From NCBI GenBank assembly GCA_018903055.1, contig JAHIPW010000165.1, forward strand, positions 1-8,585: a stretch of 8,585 bases of DNA. Reading direction: 5' to 3'. The notes under the pieces were generated by a model. It was given only the letters and a program-made list of their open reading frames with translations, was not told the origin of the DNA and did no database searches. The stretch comes from DRGV01 sp018903055 [NCBI: bacterium]. GTDB taxonomy: Bacteria; UBP18; UBA7526. Both the position numbers and the translations under genes were made by a program. This document shows, piece by piece, positions 5,963-8,585 of the stretch; positions within the stretch are counted from its first letter, which is position 1; each line of letters begins with the position of its first letter.

Positions 5963-7072
5963 TTAAAGGATGACCAGATTATCCCGATGGATGACCTCAT
6001 CGTAGTCTTTATAACCCAGAATCTTCTCTATCTTTTGGGTCTTTTTTCCCATTATCTTCTCTATCTCACTGGAGGAGTAGGAGACTATTCCCCGGGCAAA
6101 CTCTTCGCCTTCTTCATCAATGATGCTCACCCCATTTCCTATAGAGAACCTACCTTTAACCTTTATAATTCCTGAAGGGAGAAGACTCTTTCCCCTCTTG
6201 GAAATGGCCTCCTCGGCCCCTTCATCTACTCTTATCTTTCCCTTAAGGGCGACTCCAAAAGCAATCCATCTCTTTCGCGATTTGAGCCTTTCCTTGGGGA
6301 GGAATAGTGTTCCCAAGCGTTCCCCAGCCAAAATCCTTTTGATTACATTCTTCATTCTTCCATCAGCGATGACCATGGCTACCCCTGAGGAGCGGGAGAT
6401 CTTAGCCGCCCGAAGTTTAGTCACCATCCCTCCCGTTCCCCTTAGGGTTCCCGGGCCAGAGGCCATCCTCTCCAACTGGGGAGTAATCTCGGATACTTCT
6501 CCTATAAATCTGATTCCTCTCCTTCTCTTGGGATCAGCGGTATAGAGTCCCTTGGTATCTGTTAGGATGATGAGTAGATCGGCCTCCACCTTACTGGCCA
6601 CCAGGGCGGAGAGAGTATCGTTATCTCCAAACTTTATTTCATCCACTGCCACGGTATCGTTCTCATTGACGATGGGGATGGCTTTATAATTCAAAAGGGT
6701 TAAAAGAGTATTGCGGGCATTGAGGTATCTCTCTCTATCTTGAATATCCTCAGAGGTCAATAAGATCTGAGCAACGAGGCAGCCTTTTTTCTTGAAGAGT
6801 CTCTCATATATTCCCATCAAGAGATTTTGACCAACGGCTGCCGCAGCCTGCTTCTGGGGGATGGAGGTTAGTCTTTTCAGATTTAACCCCCCCATTCCAC
6901 TGGCAATGGCACCAGAGGTGACCAGGATGATTTCTTTATTCTTCTTCTGGAGAGAGGCCAGCTGATCTACGATTTTCTCCATCATCTCCAGGTTCAATCT
7001 ATTCTTTTCTGTTAGGAGGCTGGAACCCACTTTAACCACGATGCGCTTTGCGTTTAAGAAGTCTCTCTTCAT
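5963..7072 (-). CDS. proB: Glutamate 5-kinase with C-terminal PUA domain
   Basis: ATP-dependent phosphorylation of glutamate to gamma-glutamyl phosphate, the first and usually proline-inhibited step of proline synthesis. The 369-residue product has the amino-acid-kinase fold (about 8-260): VVKVGSS (12-18), TSGAIASG (52-59), NENDTV (136-141), FGDND (148-152), [11 protein letters not shown] (171-181) and [12 protein letters not shown] (212-223). A PUA domain follows at about 278-352, and the chain ends [12 protein letters not shown] as in the long form of the family. The ATG has GGTG four bases upstream. It lies between obg and proA as in related gene strings; the 155-bp gap from obg is repeat-filled. 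Regulation by proline is a family property and cannot be judged from the sequence. Confidence 0.97.
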   Translation of the reverse strand: MKRDFLNAKRIVVKVGSSLLTEKNRLNLEMMEKIVDQLASLQKKNKEIILVTSGAIASGMGGLNLKRLTSIPQKQAAAAVGQNLLMGIYERLFKKKGCLVAQILLTSEDIQDRERYLNARNTLLTLLNYKAIPIVNENDTVAVDEIKFGDNDTLSALVASKVEADLLIILTDTKGLYTADPKRRRGIRFIGEVSEITPQLERMASGPGTLRGTGGMVTKLRAAKISRSSGVAMVIADGRMKNVIKRILAGERLGTLFLPKERLKSRKRWIAFGVALKGKIRVDEGAEEAISKRGKSLLPSGIIKVKGRFSIGNGVSIIDEEGEEFARGIVSYSSSEIEKIMGKKTQKIEKILGYKDYDEVIHRDNLVIL

Positions 7073-7079
7073 CTTTCAC

Positions 7080-7145
7080 CACAGATTATCACAGATTGAT
7101 TACAGATAGACACAGATCACAGATACTGGATCCTTGATACTGGAT
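7080..7145. repeat. ACAGAT words and GATACTGGAT direct repeat upstream of proB
   Basis: ACAGAT recurs at 7081, 7091, 7102, 7112 and 7119, mostly at 10-11 bp spacing. It is followed by the exact 10-mer GATACTGGAT at 7122-7131 and 7136-7145. The array starts next to the proB ribosome-binding site. Function unknown. Confidence 0.75.
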
Positions 7146-7170
7146 ACTCGATAGTTTAATTACTTACCTT

Positions 7171-7234
7171 CCCCGTTTCTCCGATGCCCCGTTTCTCCGT
7201 TTCCCACTTTCCCACCTGCTCGCTTTCTCACTTT
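7171..7234. repeat. 16-bp pyrimidine-rich repeat at the 3' end of obg
   Basis: The exact 13-mer CCCCGTTTCTCCG occurs at 7171-7183 and 7187-7199, a 16-bp period. It continues into two more degenerate 16-bp units up to 7234 that use CACTTTCCC and CTCGCTTTCTC words. These resemble the units at 3352-3399 after nadD. The obg stop codon (7228-7230) lies in the last unit. Confidence 0.7.
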
Positions 7235-8226
7235 CCCAGTATCTCCAATTCTTTTGCTACCGCCTCTTTTAACTCTTCTGTCCCCTCACCGGTAAGAGCG
7301 GAGATGGGGAATACCTTATATCCCTGACCCTCAACTTCCTTCTGGAATCGGGGAAAGTTCTTCCTGGCTCCTGGAAGATCTATCTTATTCGCCGCCACAA
7401 TCTGAGGTCTCTCAAGGAGCAGGGGATCGTGAGCCCTAAGCTCTTCATTTATTGTCCGGAAGTTAAGGAGGGACGGATTTCTCTCATAGCCGGTAAGGTC
7501 AACGATGTGGATGAGGAGTCTGGTTCTCTCTATATGACGCAGGAACTCGTGTCCTAATCCTTTTCCTTTATGAGCCCCCTCAATGAGTCCCGGGATATCA
7601 GCCATGATGAACTCTCTTTCTTTAGAGGAGACAACCCCCAGGTTGGGCGAGAGGGTGGTGAAGGGATAGGAGGCAATCTTGGGTCGAGCGCGGGTAAGGG
7701 AGGCCAAAAGGGTTGACTTTCCACTATTGGGATAGCCAACTAATCCCACATCAGCAATTAGTTTTAACTCTAATTCTAACTCCTTCTCTTCGCCCGTCTG
7801 CCCCTCTTTTGCAAAGCGGGGGGCCGGGTCCAGGGAAGAAGCAAGAGAGGCATTCCCCTTTCCCCCTCTTCCTCCCTTAGTGATTAATATCTTCTGGCCC
7901 GGGTTTACCAGGTCAGCAATAAGTTCTCTGCTCTTCTTATTTTTTACTACTGTTCCCGGGGGAATCCTGATGATCAGGTCCTCTCCCTTCTTCCCGCTCT
8001 TTTTCTTTCCTTTGCCATGGGCCCCATTCTTTGCTCTATAATGAGGGTGATAGCGAAGGTCGCTTAATGTCCTAAGCCCTTTATCTACCTCCAGGAAGAT
8101 GCTTCCCCCTTTTCCCCCATCCCCTCCATTCGGGCCACCGCGGCGATGCTTCTGGCGGGCAAAGGCGACACAGCCGTTCCCTCCATTGCCTGCCTTAACA
8201 AAAATGTTTGTCCGATCAATAAACAT
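7228..8226 (-). CDS. obg: Obg-family GTPase (ribosome assembly)
   Basis: GTPase that binds the 50S subunit and acts in large-subunit maturation and stress response. The 332-residue product has the glycine-rich Obg fold (1-158, beginning MFIDRTNIFVKAGNGGNGCV). The G domain follows: G1 GYPNSGKS (164-171), switch region YPFTTLSPNLG, G3 DIPG (210-213), G4 NKID (280-283), G5 SALTG (309-313). The chain stops soon after G5, so the optional C-terminal OCT domain is absent, as in many bacteria. A TTG at 8247 would add MLIREES, but the family begins at MF(I/V)D, so I chose the ATG at 8226; its ribosome-binding site (GAAGAAAG) is weak. It follows rpmA as in most bacteria. Confidence 0.97.
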   Translation of the reverse strand: MFIDRTNIFVKAGNGGNGCVAFARQKHRRGGPNGGDGGKGGSIFLEVDKGLRTLSDLRYHPHYRAKNGAHGKGKKKSGKKGEDLIIRIPPGTVVKNKKSRELIADLVNPGQKILITKGGRGGKGNASLASSLDPAPRFAKEGQTGEEKELELELKLIADVGLVGYPNSGKSTLLASLTRARPKIASYPFTTLSPNLGVVSSKEREFIMADIPGLIEGAHKGKGLGHEFLRHIERTRLLIHIVDLTGYERNPSLLNFRTINEELRAHDPLLLERPQIVAANKIDLPGARKNFPRFQKEVEGQGYKVFPISALTGEGTEELKEAVAKELEILGK

Positions 8227-8262
8227 ACTTTCTTCACGGATTAGCAAGGAAAAGAGTTAATG

Positions 8263-8357
8263 GTTACTAAACAGTTACTAACAGTTACAGCAACCGATAG
8301 TAACAGCGAAGCGTAGTAACCAATAGTAACAGTCCCGCATTGGCGGGACGTAGTAAC
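8263..8357. repeat. GTTACT/AGTAAC word cluster between rpmA and obg
   Basis: GTTAC(T/A) occurs at 8263, 8274 and 8284, and its complement (A)GTAAC at 8299, 8315, 8325 and 8352. The left and right halves could therefore pair in several registers. It fills most of the 156-bp gap. The left half resembles the GTTAATAACA array at 3261-3304. Confidence 0.75.
8332..8349. repeat. Hairpin GTCCCGC-ATTG-GCGGGAC
   Basis: Perfect 7-bp GC-rich arms (8332-8338 and 8343-8349) with a 4-base loop, 34 bp past the rpmA stop codon in the direction of transcription. No T-run follows on the minus strand, so a rho-independent terminator is not supported. It could act as an mRNA stability or processing hairpin, or be a small dispersed repeat. 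Confidence 0.6.
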
Positions 8358-8382
8358 CGTTATCCTTTCCGCTCGCCCCTTT

Positions 8383-8585
8383 TTAGTGGGTTATCTTAGG
8401 AGAAGGGTAGACAGAGATTCTTTTCCTCTCCCCAGTTCTTTCAAAGGAGACGAAGCCATCTATCATGGCAAAAAGGGTATCATCCCTCCCCAGACCAACA
8501 TTCAAGCCCGGACGGAATCTCGTCCCTCTCTGCCTAACAATGATGGCCCCGGCTTTCACCTTCTGACCACAGGAGGTCTTGACCC
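8383..8585 (-). CDS. rpmA: 50S ribosomal protein L27, C-terminal part (5' end outside window)
   Basis: Component of the large ribosomal subunit near the peptidyl-transferase centre. The reverse complement reads through 66 codons to a TAA at 8383-8385: [20 protein letters not shown], then [20 protein letters not shown], and ends [10 protein letters not shown]. The L27 hallmark [16 protein letters not shown](R)PGxNVGxGxDxTLFAxxDG is clear. About 20 N-terminal residues, including the start, lie beyond 8585, so any N-terminal cleavage signal cannot be assessed. The neighbour obg directly downstream is the standard partner. The gene was too short and open-ended to be found by a simple start-to-stop scan. 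Confidence 0.95.
   Translation of the reverse strand, partial: VKTSCGQKVKAGAIIVRQRGTRFRPGLNVGLGRDDTLFAMIDGFVSFERTGERKRISVYPSPKITH

Noticed and set aside
7554-7739. Minus-strand open frame of 61 codons inside obg
   Set aside because: It is a shifted frame within the Obg G domain. The proline-rich translation has no family features.
8227-8247. Upstream TTG start adding seven residues to Obg
   Set aside because: The Obg family starts at MF(I/V)D, and the TTG has no ribosome-binding site.
8332-8349. Intrinsic terminator after rpmA
   Set aside because: The stem is good, but TGTTACTATTGG follows on the transcribed strand instead of a T-run.

Overview
The window comes from a bacterial chromosome of moderate GC. 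All eight recognisable genes lie on the minus strand, so transcription runs from high to low coordinates. In that direction they are: rpmA (L27, 5' end off the window), obg/cgtA, proB, proA, a small four-helix-bundle (23S rRNA intervening-sequence type) gene, nadD, a PilB/GspE secretion ATPase, and a PilC/GspF inner-membrane platform protein. The series rpmA-obg-proB-proA-nadD is a known conserved string in several Gram-negative-type lineages. The host looks like an uncultivated Gram-negative-type phylum (Omnitrophota, Aerophobota or Desantisbacteria-like would fit), but this is an impression from gene order and intergenic style, not a placement.

Layout: positions 8383-8585 hold the L27 C-terminus; 7228-8226 the ribosome-assembly GTPase Obg; 5963-7072 and 4624-5871 glutamate 5-kinase and gamma-glutamyl phosphate reductase, which together make glutamate-5-semialdehyde for proline; 4093-4524 the four-helix-bundle gene, which splits proA from nadD; 3371-3982 nicotinate-nucleotide adenylyltransferase (NAD synthesis); 1497-3209 and 81-1289 the ATPase and platform protein of a type IV pilus or type II secretion machine. 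The core genes look intact, with family motifs in place. There is no gene-free stretch above 300 bases, and no tRNA, rRNA, CRISPR array, transposase or convincing intrinsic terminator.

The unusual part is between the genes. Each gap is about 90-210 bp, long for a same-strand series of this kind, and each carries its own short-word repeat: a 20-bp unit after pilC, ATCAGA words before pilC and around the four-helix-bundle gene, a perfectly spaced 10-bp GTTAATAAC array before pilB, 16-bp pyrimidine units after nadD and after obg, CAAGCT/GCCTGAGGCCTG words between proB and proA, ACAGAT words before proB, and AGTAAC/GTTACT words with a hairpin before obg.

Two observations stand out. The four-helix-bundle gene is bracketed by two repeat arms, and near-copies of both arms lie directly together, without the gene and in opposite orientation, at 1350-1462 in front of pilC. 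This suggests a mobile or mobilisable gene cassette next to its empty or deleted form. Also, repeat DNA runs into coding sequence: it encodes the last residues and stop codon of NadD, and supplies the probable ribosome-binding site and the stop codon of the four-helix-bundle gene.
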